Below, one piece after another: positions 8,056-16,793 of a stretch of DNA of 27,142 nucleotides. The stretch is from JAAAOZ01 sp964496595 (GTDB taxonomy: Bacteria > Chloroflexota > Anaerolineae > B4-G1 > SLSP01). The DNA is taken from contig CAZCAI010000056.1 in assembly GCA_964496595.1 (NCBI GenBank), positions 1 to 27,142 of the forward strand, in the 5' to 3' direction. Positions within the stretch are counted from its first letter, which is position 1, and every line of letters begins with the position of its first letter. The notes beneath the pieces were generated by a model. The model saw nothing but the letters and a program-made list of their open reading frames with translations, searched no databases and was not told where the DNA came from. Position numbers and translations under genes: made by a program.

Positions 8056-9687
8056 GTGAAGAAAAAATACCTGTTATGGTTGGCGCTGATCTTGGTCGGC
8101 GCGTTGCTGAGGCCGGCGGCGACCATCGCCGCGCCGCCGACGCCATCGGGGCCGGGCCTCGATGCGGAGGATATTCGCATCTTTCCCTCATCGCTCTTTG
8201 TGGGGGATCGCATCAGCGTGGATGTGACGCCGCATTTGGATGCCGGGGATGAGCGCGACTACAGCGTGACCTTGACCTACCCGGACGGGACATCGGACGA
8301 GGCGCCTGTCGTGCCGCAGGGATTGGATTATCGCCCGCGCGCGCGCTTCTACTGGACGTGGACGGCGCCGGGGCCGGCGCGCACAACGGCGTTGACCGTC
8401 ACCCTAAATCTCCCCCCAGAAGCCGAAGTTTTAGATCCCCATCCGGCGGATAATCGCGTTGTCGTGCCACTCACCCTTCATCCCCAAAGCGAGATGCATC
8501 CCCCAGAGCCGCTGGCGCGCTGGACGGCGACGGAGATCCCCGGATTTCGCCTCCACTATCTGACCAATGCCGCCGCTGAGCGCGATCTCTCCTACCTGAC
8601 GACGCGCGCGGACTGGGCCTACGATGCCGTCACGGCGCGCTTCCCCGCCGGTGATGAGACGTTGGACATCTACCTACTAGATCGCGTGATCGGCCACGGC
8701 GGTTACGCTTCCTCGGCGTGGGTGGCCGTCACCTACGCGGATCGCCAATACGTGCCCCAGAATATGAATCTGGTGTTGCGCCACGAATTGACCCATCGCC
8801 TGGATGGGGCCATCGATTGCGACGGTGCGCCGTCGCTGCTGCGCGAGGGGTTGGCCGTCTACATCACCGGCGGCCACTATCGGCTGGATGCGCTGCCGCG
8901 TAAGACGGCGACGCTGTTGCAGAGCGGGCAGTATATCCCCTTGGCGACGTTGGCGCAGGATTTCTACCTCCACCAGCACGAGATCGGTTACTTGGAGGCG
9001 GGCGCGCTGATGACCTACATCGTCGATCAATTCGGATGGGAGAGTGTGGCGACGCTGTGCCGGGCGGCGAAGGCCTCGGAGGCCGGGGATGACGTCGCGC
9101 GCCTCGAGGCTGGCCTGCGCGAGTTGAGCGGCTTCGATCTGACCGAGTTCGAGCGGCGCTGGAAGTGGTGGCTTCACGCGCTGCCCGCCACGGCGCAGGA
9201 GTCGGCGGCGCTGAGCGCGAAGGTGCGCCTGATGGACACCGTCCGCGCCTATCAAGCGGCCTACGATCCCTCTGCGCACTTCCTCCAGGGCATTCTCTTC
9301 AGCCCGGAGGCGGCGGCGCGGCACGACCTGACCGCCGACTTCGTGCGGCGTCCCCGCGCGGCGGAGCCGATCGCGGTGGAGTTGCTGCTGGAGATGGCCG
9401 TGGGCGCCTGGGAGCGCCATCAGCCGGCCCGCGCGGAGGAACTGCTCGCCGAGGTCGATCTCATCCTGGCCGAGGGCGTCGGCGCTTCGGCGCTGGCCTC
9501 CGACGTGCGGGCGATGACCGAGGCGTCGCTGGCGCGGGGCTACGAGCCGTATCGCCTGGCACCGAACGACGACGGTAGCTACCTGATCTACGCGCTGGAG
9601 TATGATGACTGGCCCCGGCAGCGCATCCTGGTCGGCGCGCCGAAGGGCGACGAGTGGCTCGTCACCGGCCCCCAGCCTGATTTTTAA
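8056..9687 (+). CDS. Secreted gluzincin-type metallopeptidase (peptidase MA-like)
   Basis: This 543-residue exported protein starts with a signal peptide (MKKKYLLWLALILVGALL, cleavage expected near ATIAA, about 24-26). A beta-rich region follows (about 38-145). The peptidase domain has the zinc motif H243-E-L-T-H247 in RHELTHRL and a likely third ligand Glu264 in REGLAVYI, the spacing expected of gluzincins such as the peptidase MA family. The segment HQHEIGYLEAGALMTYIVDQFGW resembles the downstream helix of that family. The C-terminal 150 residues are helical and end in a short beta region (DGSYLIYALEYDD). GTG is chosen as start because GGGGAGGG lies six bases before it. The substrate is unknown. 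Confidence 0.85.
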   Translation: MKKKYLLWLALILVGALLRPAATIAAPPTPSGPGLDAEDIRIFPSSLFVGDRISVDVTPHLDAGDERDYSVTLTYPDGTSDEAPVVPQGLDYRPRARFYWTWTAPGPARTTALTVTLNLPPEAEVLDPHPADNRVVVPLTLHPQSEMHPPEPLARWTATEIPGFRLHYLTNAAAERDLSYLTTRADWAYDAVTARFPAGDETLDIYLLDRVIGHGGYASSAWVAVTYADRQYVPQNMNLVLRHELTHRLDGAIDCDGAPSLLREGLAVYITGGHYRLDALPRKTATLLQSGQYIPLATLAQDFYLHQHEIGYLEAGALMTYIVDQFGWESVATLCRAAKASEAGDDVARLEAGLRELSGFDLTEFERRWKWWLHALPATAQESAALSAKVRLMDTVRAYQAAYDPSAHFLQGILFSPEAAARHDLTADFVRRPRAAEPIAVELLLEMAVGAWERHQPARAEELLAEVDLILAEGVGASALASDVRAMTEASLARGYEPYRLAPNDDGSYLIYALEYDDWPRQRILVGAPKGDEWLVTGPQPDF

Positions 9688-9714
9688 ATACGTAATACGC
9701 GGTACGCAATACGG
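9686..9714. repeat. TACG-rich short repeat
   Basis: The string TACGTAATACG, then GGTACGCAATACGG, occupies most of the 31 bases between the peptidase stop and the next ribosome-binding site. It shares ACGCAATACG with 20623-20652 and resembles the arms of the element at 3728-3823. Confidence 0.5.
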
Positions 9715-9718
9715 CTCT

Positions 9719-9928
9719 GGAGGTGAAATCGATGCCCCACGAATCTTCATATTGGACCGTCATATCCACAGACNNNNNNNNNNNNNNNNNNNNNNNNNNN
9801 NNNNNNNNNNNNNNNNNNNNNNNNNNNNNNNNNNNNNNNNNNNNNNNNNNNNNNNNNNNNNNNNNNNNNNNNNGGAGGTGAAATCGATGCCCCACGAATC
9901 TTCATATTGGACCGTCATATCCACAGAC
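9719..9928. other. Assembly gap (100 N) flanked by identical 55-base ends
   Basis: N runs from 9774 to 9873, exactly 100. The 55 bases at 9719-9773 are identical to those at 9874-9928. This is what arises when two contigs that overlap by one k-mer are scaffolded with a default gap instead of being merged. Removing 155 bases (9774-9928) restores a single, intact ribosome-binding site and gene start. The apparent duplication is therefore probably not real. Confidence 0.93.
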
Positions 9929-10399
9929 TTAGGCAAACTATGGCTCTGCGCCACTGAGCGTGGATTGTGCGGCGTGGCCTTCGGGGCCGAGCCGCCGCCC
10001 TCGGAAATCGACCGGCTGGCACGCTACGGCATCGCGGCGCCGGAGGTGGGGGATTTGCCCCTGTTGCGGGAGGCGAGGGCGCAATTAGCCGGTTACTTCG
10101 AGGGCCGGCGCACCGCCTTTGATCTGCCCTTAGACCTGCGCGGCACCGAGTTCCAGCAGGCTGTGTGGGAGGCGCTGCTGGCGATCCCCTACGGCGAGAC
10201 GCGCGCCTATGGCGACGTCGCGGCGGCGATTGGGCGGCCGCGCGCGGCGCGTCCGGTCGGGCAAGCCGTCGGCGCGAATCCCGTCGGCGTGATCGTGCCG
10301 TGCCATCGCGTCATCGGCAGTGATGGGCGACTCACAGGCTTCGGCGGCGGCCTGGATCTCAAGCGCGCGCTGCTGCGATTGGAAGGCGTTCTCGATTGA
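9887..10399 (+). CDS. ogt: Methylated-DNA--protein-cysteine S-methyltransferase
   Basis: This 170-residue suicide repair protein moves an alkyl group from O6-alkylguanine in DNA to its own cysteine. The active site is Cys139 in VIVPCHRVIG. Just before it is the helix-turn-helix region RGTEFQQAVWEALLAIPYGETRAYGDVA (about 86-112), with the Arg finger region following (ARPVGQAVGANP). An N-terminal domain of about 80 residues is present, so it is an Ogt/MGMT-type protein without the Ada regulatory domain. GGAGGTGA lies five bases before the ATG. The first 42 bases of the gene also appear before the assembly gap (from 9732). An open frame running through the N-run from 9602 is a chimera and should be ignored. 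Confidence 0.94.
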   Translation: MPHESSYWTVISTDLGKLWLCATERGLCGVAFGAEPPPSEIDRLARYGIAAPEVGDLPLLREARAQLAGYFEGRRTAFDLPLDLRGTEFQQAVWEALLAIPYGETRAYGDVAAAIGRPRAARPVGQAVGANPVGVIVPCHRVIGSDGRLTGFGGGLDLKRALLRLEGVLD

Positions 10400-10445
10400 G
10401 ACTATCGCCTGCGGGCGGGGCTTTTTCAGCGAAGGAGAGTGAGTC

Positions 10446-12203
10446 GTGCAGTGGCAATTTCATCCCTATGTGCTTCTGACGTTGCTGGCGGCGAGCATCG
10501 CCTTGGTGGCCGCTTATTATAGTTGGCGTCGACGTTCCGCGCCGGGGGCGGCTTACTTAGCGTTGGCGTTATGCACCATCGCAGTCTTATCGGGTGGGAT
10601 GGCCTTGGAAATGGGGGGGCGCACGCTTGCGCTTTTAATGATGGCGCACAAAATTCAAAATATTGCCCTCTGTTTCATTCCTCTGCTGTGGCTGCAATTT
10701 GTTCTCGCTTACACTGATCATCGGCGTTATTTAACCCCAAAAGTCCTTCTGGGTCTGGGGATAATGACATGCATCACTGTGGTTATCATCCTGACAACAG
10801 AACATCATGGATGGTTCTATCGTAAGATAGGGCTTAAGTCTCAGGCGGAGTTTATCCTCTTGCAATGGGAACCTGGTCCGTGGTATTGGGTCTATACCAT
10901 TTATCTCTATGGATTGATGAGTTTGGGATGCTGGGTGTTGATCCGGAAGCTTATTCATCTTCCTCGTCCTTATGAGGGGCAGACTATCCTGTTGCTCATT
11001 GCGGCTGGGCTACCCATCGTGATCGGGCTTTTATATGTGGTAGATGTTTTGCCAAATACTTGTCCCCTCGGTATCGTTGCATTTGCCGTGAGTGGCGCCG
11101 CGTTGAGCTGGGGGTTGTTCCGCTATCGTCTCTTGGATATTGCGCCGGTGGCCTACGAGGCGGTCTTCGAGGGCATGAGCGACGCCATCATGGTGTTGGA
11201 TATGCGGTGGCAGATTGTGGATCTCAATCCCGCCGCGCAACGACTTATTGGGAAACGCGCGGATGAGGTGATTGGAGAACAGGGCGAGGCGGCGATGGCT
11301 GCCCTGCCTGACCTTTTGCGTGCTTGTGATGGAGATGCGACATCGCATACAAAAATCATTCTGAACGAGGAAGAGGCCGAGCGCAGCTACGATGTGCGCT
11401 GTTCCGCGCTTTATGATCGCCGCCATCGCTTGACCGGCCACCTGATCGTCCTGCGCGACATCACCGCGTTGGAGGCGGCGAGGCGCGCAGCCCAGGCCGC
11501 CGACCGCGCCAAGTCGGAGTTCGTGAGCAGTGTCAGCCACGAGTTGCGCACGCCGCTCACCAACATCAAGCTTTATCTCGATCTGCTGGAGCGGGGGGCA
11601 GCGGAGCGCCGACCGGCTTATTTGCGGACGATCCAGCGCGAATCGGAGCGCTTGAAGGATCTCATCGAGGATCTATTGCACGTCTCGCGGCTCGATTTGG
11701 GGAAAATTCAGCCGGAGTTCGAGATGGTCGATCTCAATGCGCTGGTGCGGACGCTGGCCAACGATCGGCGGATGCTCTTTGCTAAAAGTGACTTGGACTT
11801 ACGCCTGGAACTCGACTCTGATCTCACGCCCGTCCGCGCCGATCCCAAATTGCTGGAGCAGGTGGTGACAAACCTGCTGAGCAATGCCCTGAACTACACG
11901 CTTGAGGGCCACATCACGCTGCGGACGGCTCAGGCCCACGTCGATGGCGCGTCGTGGGCGACGGTGGCTGTGAGCGATACTGGCCTGGGCATCGCGCCGG
12001 CCGAGCGCGACAAACTATTCGAGCGTTTCTATCGCGGCGCGGCCAGCCAGATGGCGCGCGTGCCCGGCACCGGCCTGGGATTGGCCATCAGCCAGGAGAT
12101 TATGGCGTTGCATCACGGCCAAATCACCTGCGAGAGCACCCTCGGCGTGGGCAGCACCTTCACGCTCTGGCTGCCTGTGGAGGAGATGGAGGAGATGACG
12201 TAG
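10446..12203 (+). CDS. Membrane-bound PAS sensor histidine kinase (7TM input)
   Basis: This 585-residue kinase phosphorylates its own His and passes the phosphate to a response regulator, which is not found in this window. Seven membrane helices span about 7-225, matching the histidine-kinase 7TM input type (ALEMGGRTLALLMMAHK, LLWLQFVLAYTD). A PAS domain follows (VFEGMSDAIMVLDMRWQIVDLNPAA, about 236-345). The H-box is SHELRTPLTNIK with His365. The ATP-binding domain has the N-box EQVVTNLLSNALNYT, G1 DTGLGIA, F-box LFERFYRG and G2 GTGLGLAIS. The GTG start has GAAGGAG eight bases upstream and lies 46 bases after ogt, so the two may be co-transcribed. The N-terminal half looks lower in GC than the kinase core. 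The signal sensed is unknown. Confidence 0.93.
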   Translation: MQWQFHPYVLLTLLAASIALVAAYYSWRRRSAPGAAYLALALCTIAVLSGGMALEMGGRTLALLMMAHKIQNIALCFIPLLWLQFVLAYTDHRRYLTPKVLLGLGIMTCITVVIILTTEHHGWFYRKIGLKSQAEFILLQWEPGPWYWVYTIYLYGLMSLGCWVLIRKLIHLPRPYEGQTILLLIAAGLPIVIGLLYVVDVLPNTCPLGIVAFAVSGAALSWGLFRYRLLDIAPVAYEAVFEGMSDAIMVLDMRWQIVDLNPAAQRLIGKRADEVIGEQGEAAMAALPDLLRACDGDATSHTKIILNEEEAERSYDVRCSALYDRRHRLTGHLIVLRDITALEAARRAAQAADRAKSEFVSSVSHELRTPLTNIKLYLDLLERGAAERRPAYLRTIQRESERLKDLIEDLLHVSRLDLGKIQPEFEMVDLNALVRTLANDRRMLFAKSDLDLRLELDSDLTPVRADPKLLEQVVTNLLSNALNYTLEGHITLRTAQAHVDGASWATVAVSDTGLGIAPAERDKLFERFYRGAASQMARVPGTGLGLAISQEIMALHHGQITCESTLGVGSTFTLWLPVEEMEEMT

Positions 12204-12232
12204 GACCTGAAGAATTGAGTTTATGGTGTAAG

Positions 12233-15200
12233 ATGGACGTATACGAGAGGATGAGCGAACCTATGCGAGAAATTATCCAAAATATCCTGCGCGGATTTCA
12301 GCACGACGGCTTGAGCTACAGCGATTATCTGGCATCGCGCCCAACGGCCTCGGATGAGGCGGTGGTGCGCTTGAAGATTGCCGAGCCGTTGTTGGCCGCG
12401 TTGGGCTATGATTTGCAGGCCGATTTGGCCCCCGAACATCGCCAGGATGACGGCGCCATCGATATTCTGGTGGCCGCCGATGGCATCCCGGTGATGCTCT
12501 GGGAGTTGAAGCGCACGCAGGAGACGGATCTGGCGCGCTACGAGGAGCAGTTGACGCGCTATGTGCTGGCGCAAGGCGTGGCGCACGCGGTGCTCTGCAA
12601 CGGGCGCGAGGTGCGCGTCTATCAGCGCGTGGGGGATCGGCTGCGCTTTGCCTATACCTTCTCGCTGACGGTTTTCGCGCCGGATGCGCCTGCCCCGGCC
12701 TTAGAGAATGACGTGCAGGCGCTGGCGGTCTTCTGCGATGCGTTCCGCAAGGAGACGTTTGTCGAGGTCGAGCGCCTGAAGCAGGAGATCGTTGACACGC
12801 CCACGCCGCCCCTGATCCTGGCCCCCGATCAGCCCCAGAACGAGAATCTGTTGATCGAAGCCCTCAAGCGCGAAATCCGCCGCTTGCACCGCGCCGTCCT
12901 GTTGCGTTTCCGCAATCATCGCGCCCAGCATCAGGCCTTTATGGCGGAGAAATCACAGCGCAAGACCGAGGTCGATGCGGCGCGGGAGCGATTGTGGCAG
13001 TGGCTGCGCGGTTTCACGACGCGCGCTAAGACGGAGATCGACGAGGACGCGCTGACGGCCTATCTCGAACAGGCGGCGGATCAATGGATGGGATTGGAAG
13101 AATCCGCGTTCGTGACCGAGGCCCTGCGCCAATCGGGGATCGCGGAGCATCTCATCGGCGCCAACCACATCAACTTCAAGGCGCGACTCCGGGATTTCTA
13201 TCGCGCCGCGACCGCCTATCGCAACTGGCACGCGAGGCAATTGGTCGTGCTGCGGCCCACGCGCCTTTTGATGGAGGACTTTGATCACTGGCGGGCCGAG
13301 ATCGGCGTGATGGCCGAAGATCCCGCCGCTGAGTTCTGCTTGCAGACCGTCTACATCTTCGTCACCCGTCTGCTCCTGATTCGCATCTGCGAGGACAAGG
13401 GCATCATCACGCAGAAGATTTCGGACGGCGGCTACCAGGATTACTTGGATTTTAGCGCGCGCTTCTTTTCCAACATCGCCGATGCGCAGGCTACGCTGTT
13501 GGATCTGGCGTACAAAGATACGAGTTACATCTACGGCCACTTCTTCCGCCGGGATGTCTTCGATTGGTACACGTGGGAGGAAGAGGCCATCGTGCGCCTC
13601 TTTTGGGTGCTCAATCGCTTCGATTTCGAGCGTGTGAGCGCGGATTTGATCGGACGCATCTACGAGCAATACGTCGATGAGTTGGAGCGCAAGCGCAAGG
13701 GCCAATTCTACACGCCGCCGCAGGTGGTCAACTATATCTTGGATGAGGTGGGCTATGCGGGGCCGGATATTGTAGGCCGCCGCTTGATCGATCCGAGCTG
13801 TGGCAGCGGGCGTTTCTTGGTGGAAGCGGCCCGCCGCCTGATCCCGGAGCTGCAAAAGCTCCCCGATCTCGAATCCAAGGACTTGGTCAATGAGCGGCTG
13901 CGGGAGAGCCTCTTCGGCTTAGATGTCAATCGCTTTGCGTGCTTCTTGGCCGAGGTGAACTTGCTGGTGCAGGTGTTGGGGCTGTTGAAAGACAATCCCA
14001 CGGTGGCGCGATTCCACATCTACCCGACCAATACCCTGCTCCCGCGCGAGCAGGCGGCGGCTTTGTTGGTCGCGCCCGATAATGGGCTGGCCTATGAGAG
14101 CGAAATCGCCGAGTTGATCAAATTGCGGGGCTACAATCCGATGTTGGGCGTCGATTTTCGGCGCGGCTTTGATTACATCGTGGGCAATCCGCCCTACGTC
14201 CGGGCCGATAATCCCAGCGTACACGCGCTGCGCTCGCGCCTCGAGGCCAGCGGGCGCTATACCACGCTCTACAAAAAGTGGGATCTCTACATTCCCTTTA
14301 TCGAGTTTGCCGTGCGGATGTTGGCCGAGGGCGGCCGCCACGGCTTCATCGTCTCCGACGCCTATCAGACGGAGGAGTACGGCGCGCGCTCGCGCGAGAT
14401 GCTGTTGGAGCGGACGACCATCGCGAGCTTGACTTTCGCGCCGGATGTGAGCTTCTTCGAGGAGGCGCAGGTTCAGAACCTGATCTACGCCGTGCGTCAA
14501 GGCGCGCCGCCCGCGTCCCACCAAACGCGGCGCTACCAGGCGGTCGATGCCGCGCTGGGGCCGCACGATCTCAAGACGCTGCCCGCGCTTTCGCAAACCG
14601 AATGGGGCGCGGAGATCTTCCGCCCGGCGTTCGTGGGCGAGGATGGATTGGATTTCAGCGCGTGCTTGCCGTTGGGCGAGATTTGTTACATCAGCTATGG
14701 CATCGCGCCGGTTTCCCACGAGGATCTGGACCCGGTGATTGATGGAGAGCGACGCAAGCTCTTCGTGACAGAGGATTTGCTCTCTGATACGCCGGATGAA
14801 GCGCATCCCAAAAAGTTTGTGCAAGGCAAAGATATGGAGCGTTACGTGGTGACCCGCTCGCGGTGGCTGGAGTGGGGCACAGAGCGCGTTCCAAGCCAAC
14901 TGCGACGGAGTAAATTCCCGGAGTTGTTCGAAAACACCAAGCTACTCGTAGCCCGTAGGGCGCGCCAGGGATTTTTGAAGGCTGTTTACGATGCGAAAGG
15001 TGAATTTTACTGCGATGCGACCGTCATCTGTGCGGCGCCGGCGCATAAGCTGGAGGACGTCCATAATCGTACCCTTGACCGTCAGGACATTCGGGATGAA
15101 TTATCGCGCGCTGCGGAAAATTCGGCGGACTATGATGTCGCTTATCTAACAGCGTTGCTCAATTGCCGTTGGCTTTCCCATTACATCTTCAAGATGACCA

Positions 15201-16042
15201 GAACGGGGAAGATTGATTTTTACCCCAATGATCTACGAGATTATCCCATCGCGCCGGCGGATGCCGAGACGCAAGCGCAGATCGCGCATCTGGCCTACGA
15301 CATCGCGGATGTGCGGTTGGATGTCCATCACTGGCGCGAGGCCGGCCATCAGATCGATGAGACGGGCATCGTGCTCGACCCGCATCCCTACCTGGAGGTG
15401 TGGAACATTCATCACACGAGTCTGCGCAACGCCACGCACTTTTTGACCTACGACATCGGCGGGCACATCACGACGGTAGAGCGGGAACCGCAGCGAATTG
15501 TTTTCCGCAAGCGCCCGCTCTCGTACATCGAAAGCGAGCACGAGCATGTGCTGGATTACCTGGCGCGCTATCTGGAAACCAATCGCGAGGCGTTGGACGC
15601 GGTCCCGGTCAAGGATTTGGCGCGGCGGATTCGCATCCCACGTTCCGCCGACGCCGTGCGCGACTTTATGGCGCGCTTAGAAATCGAACGCGAGCAACTG
15701 ATGCTGCGCTGGATGGTCGCCGCGCAGGCCGAGAATCTGCTCGACGAGTGGGCGTTCGATCTGTACGGCGTGGCGGAATCTCAGCGCGCGCCGTTGGGTG
15801 GGCGCCTTTACACCTTGGGCGCTCTTCCAGAAGAAACGATGTTGGTCTCGCTGCTTGATGACCCGGATGATGCGCCGATGCGCCGCGTGGCTTTCCCCAA
15901 AGATGGCGCGTGGCGCTATCGCACCGCCGAGCCGCTGCCCAACGTGGTGCGCGTTTGGCTGCACGACGGCGAGCGCGCGACGACGAAGTATGGCGTGGTC
16001 GGCGACGACGGCTCGATCCGCCTAAGTGATGAGATCGCATAG
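12233..16042 (+). CDS. Type IIG-like restriction-modification protein (nuclease, adenine methyltransferase and recognition in one chain)
   Basis: This single polypeptide of about 1269 residues carries all functions of a restriction-modification system. Near the N-terminus an HsdR_N-like PD-(D/E)xK nuclease is seen: Asp77 (AIDILV) and Glu91-Leu-Lys93 (LWELKRT). A helical connector follows (about 190-480). The N6-adenine methyltransferase has SAM motif I DPSCGSGRF (520-528) and catalytic N652-P-P-Y655. Residues about 810-1005 form a TaqI-like target-recognition domain (KKFVQGKDMERYVV, ending near DFYPNDLRDYPI). A C-terminal helical tail follows. The ATG at 12233 is favoured over those at 12251 and 12263, but no good ribosome site decides it. 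The open frame extending back into the kinase gene is not coding. The recognition sequence cannot be read from the protein. Confidence 0.9.
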   Translation: MDVYERMSEPMREIIQNILRGFQHDGLSYSDYLASRPTASDEAVVRLKIAEPLLAALGYDLQADLAPEHRQDDGAIDILVAADGIPVMLWELKRTQETDLARYEEQLTRYVLAQGVAHAVLCNGREVRVYQRVGDRLRFAYTFSLTVFAPDAPAPALENDVQALAVFCDAFRKETFVEVERLKQEIVDTPTPPLILAPDQPQNENLLIEALKREIRRLHRAVLLRFRNHRAQHQAFMAEKSQRKTEVDAARERLWQWLRGFTTRAKTEIDEDALTAYLEQAADQWMGLEESAFVTEALRQSGIAEHLIGANHINFKARLRDFYRAATAYRNWHARQLVVLRPTRLLMEDFDHWRAEIGVMAEDPAAEFCLQTVYIFVTRLLLIRICEDKGIITQKISDGGYQDYLDFSARFFSNIADAQATLLDLAYKDTSYIYGHFFRRDVFDWYTWEEEAIVRLFWVLNRFDFERVSADLIGRIYEQYVDELERKRKGQFYTPPQVVNYILDEVGYAGPDIVGRRLIDPSCGSGRFLVEAARRLIPELQKLPDLESKDLVNERLRESLFGLDVNRFACFLAEVNLLVQVLGLLKDNPTVARFHIYPTNTLLPREQAAALLVAPDNGLAYESEIAELIKLRGYNPMLGVDFRRGFDYIVGNPPYVRADNPSVHALRSRLEASGRYTTLYKKWDLYIPFIEFAVRMLAEGGRHGFIVSDAYQTEEYGARSREMLLERTTIASLTFAPDVSFFEEAQVQNLIYAVRQGAPPASHQTRRYQAVDAALGPHDLKTLPALSQTEWGAEIFRPAFVGEDGLDFSACLPLGEICYISYGIAPVSHEDLDPVIDGERRKLFVTEDLLSDTPDEAHPKKFVQGKDMERYVVTRSRWLEWGTERVPSQLRRSKFPELFENTKLLVARRARQGFLKAVYDAKGEFYCDATVICAAPAHKLEDVHNRTLDRQDIRDELSRAAENSADYDVAYLTALLNCRWLSHYIFKMTRTGKIDFYPNDLRDYPIAPADAETQAQIAHLAYDIADVRLDVHHWREAGHQIDETGIVLDPHPYLEVWNIHHTSLRNATHFLTYDIGGHITTVEREPQRIVFRKRPLSYIESEHEHVLDYLARYLETNREALDAVPVKDLARRIRIPRSADAVRDFMARLEIEREQLMLRWMVAAQAENLLDEWAFDLYGVAESQRAPLGGRLYTLGALPEETMLVSLLDDPDDAPMRRVAFPKDGAWRYRTAEPLPNVVRVWLHDGERATTKYGVVGDDGSIRLSDEIA

Positions 16043-16096
16043 CAGAAGCTCGCAGATGTTGTGTCGATTTTTAGAAAAAGAAAAAACGAAGGAAGT

Positions 16097-16759
16097 ATGC
16101 AAAAAATGAATTACGAGATAGGTGACGTCGTGAAAATCAAGTCGGGCGTCAAAGACGTCGATTTTGATTGGGATCTTGGCGGCTGGCGCGGGCGTGTGTC
16201 CAAAGTGTTTGACGATGGCAGCATCCAGGTCGCGTGGGATAGCATCACGTTGCGAGATATGCCCTCCAAGGTCATCACCAAATGCGAAGAGGAGGGGCTG
16301 GGTTGGGCATCCTACGTGTTAGATCACAAGGAAGTCGAACCGGCGCAGGCCCGCGACACCCCCGCCGATGTTAGCAAGGTCGTCCAGGAACGCGCGAAAA
16401 ACCACGCCTGGGATTGGATGAAAGAGGAAGGCGAGATCACGCGCCAAGTCCTTGCCGGCCTAGATCCCGACGACGACTATAAGTTGATGAAGGCCTGGCG
16501 TGCGTATATGGAAGAACACCTGAGTTTTCCTTTCGAGGCTGAGGTCTTCGAAACCCAAGGCCGTAGCCCACTACGCATCGGAGAGCACGTGCTTGTGCGT
16601 TACCTCAGCGGCCTTCATCAACTATATGGCGTCCTCGTTCGGGTACGGAAGGGCCATCGCCAATTTGATTTTCCTCTGTGTGATTTGAGGACGTTGGAGG
16701 AAACCTCTGAAAACCATAAAATTGTCTACAATTACGGTTTTTGGTATACCAATCGATAG
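16097..16759 (+). CDS. CcbP-like calcium-binding protein with N-terminal SH3-like domain
   Basis: This soluble protein has about 220 residues. The C-terminal 80 residues (AYMEEHLSFPFEAEV, IGEHVLVRYL, LYGVLVRVRKG, FDFPLCDLRTLEE, VYNYGFWYTN) resemble CcbP, a small acidic calcium-binding protein first described in Anabaena. The N-terminal 65 residues (YEIGDVVKIKSGV, GWRGRVSKVFDDGSIQVAWDS) look like an SH3-like beta barrel, and the middle is helical. ATG 16097 and ATG 16106 are both possible starts, with GAAGGA at 16088-16093 three or twelve bases away. A GTG at 16061 is less likely. It begins 54 bases after the restriction-modification gene. Calcium binding and any role in restriction are unproven here. 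Confidence 0.7.
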   Translation: MQKMNYEIGDVVKIKSGVKDVDFDWDLGGWRGRVSKVFDDGSIQVAWDSITLRDMPSKVITKCEEEGLGWASYVLDHKEVEPAQARDTPADVSKVVQERAKNHAWDWMKEEGEITRQVLAGLDPDDDYKLMKAWRAYMEEHLSFPFEAEVFETQGRSPLRIGEHVLVRYLSGLHQLYGVLVRVRKGHRQFDFPLCDLRTLEETSENHKIVYNYGFWYTNR

Positions 16760-16793
16760 ATACAACAATAGATACAACTAAGGAGGACACACA

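Noticed and set aside
8677..9750. 357-residue minus-strand open frame opposite the peptidase
   Set aside because: It is Arg/Gln-rich low-quality sequence typical of antisense frames in GC-rich genes, and the plus-strand peptidase has clear motifs and a signal peptide.
9602..10399. 265-residue open frame reading through the N-run into the methyltransferase
   Set aside because: It is a chimera created by the false gap. The real gene starts at 9887 (or its duplicate at 9732) behind a good ribosome-binding site.
11954..12232. Open extension of the restriction-modification frame back into the kinase gene
   Set aside because: The stretch overlaps the conserved ATP-binding domain of the kinase in another frame and shows no protein features of its own.
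16756..16778. Two copies of ATAGATACAAC before the aldo/keto reductase as a possible operator
   Set aside because: It is a short direct repeat at a 12-base spacing with no known regulator. It may be chance or slippage.
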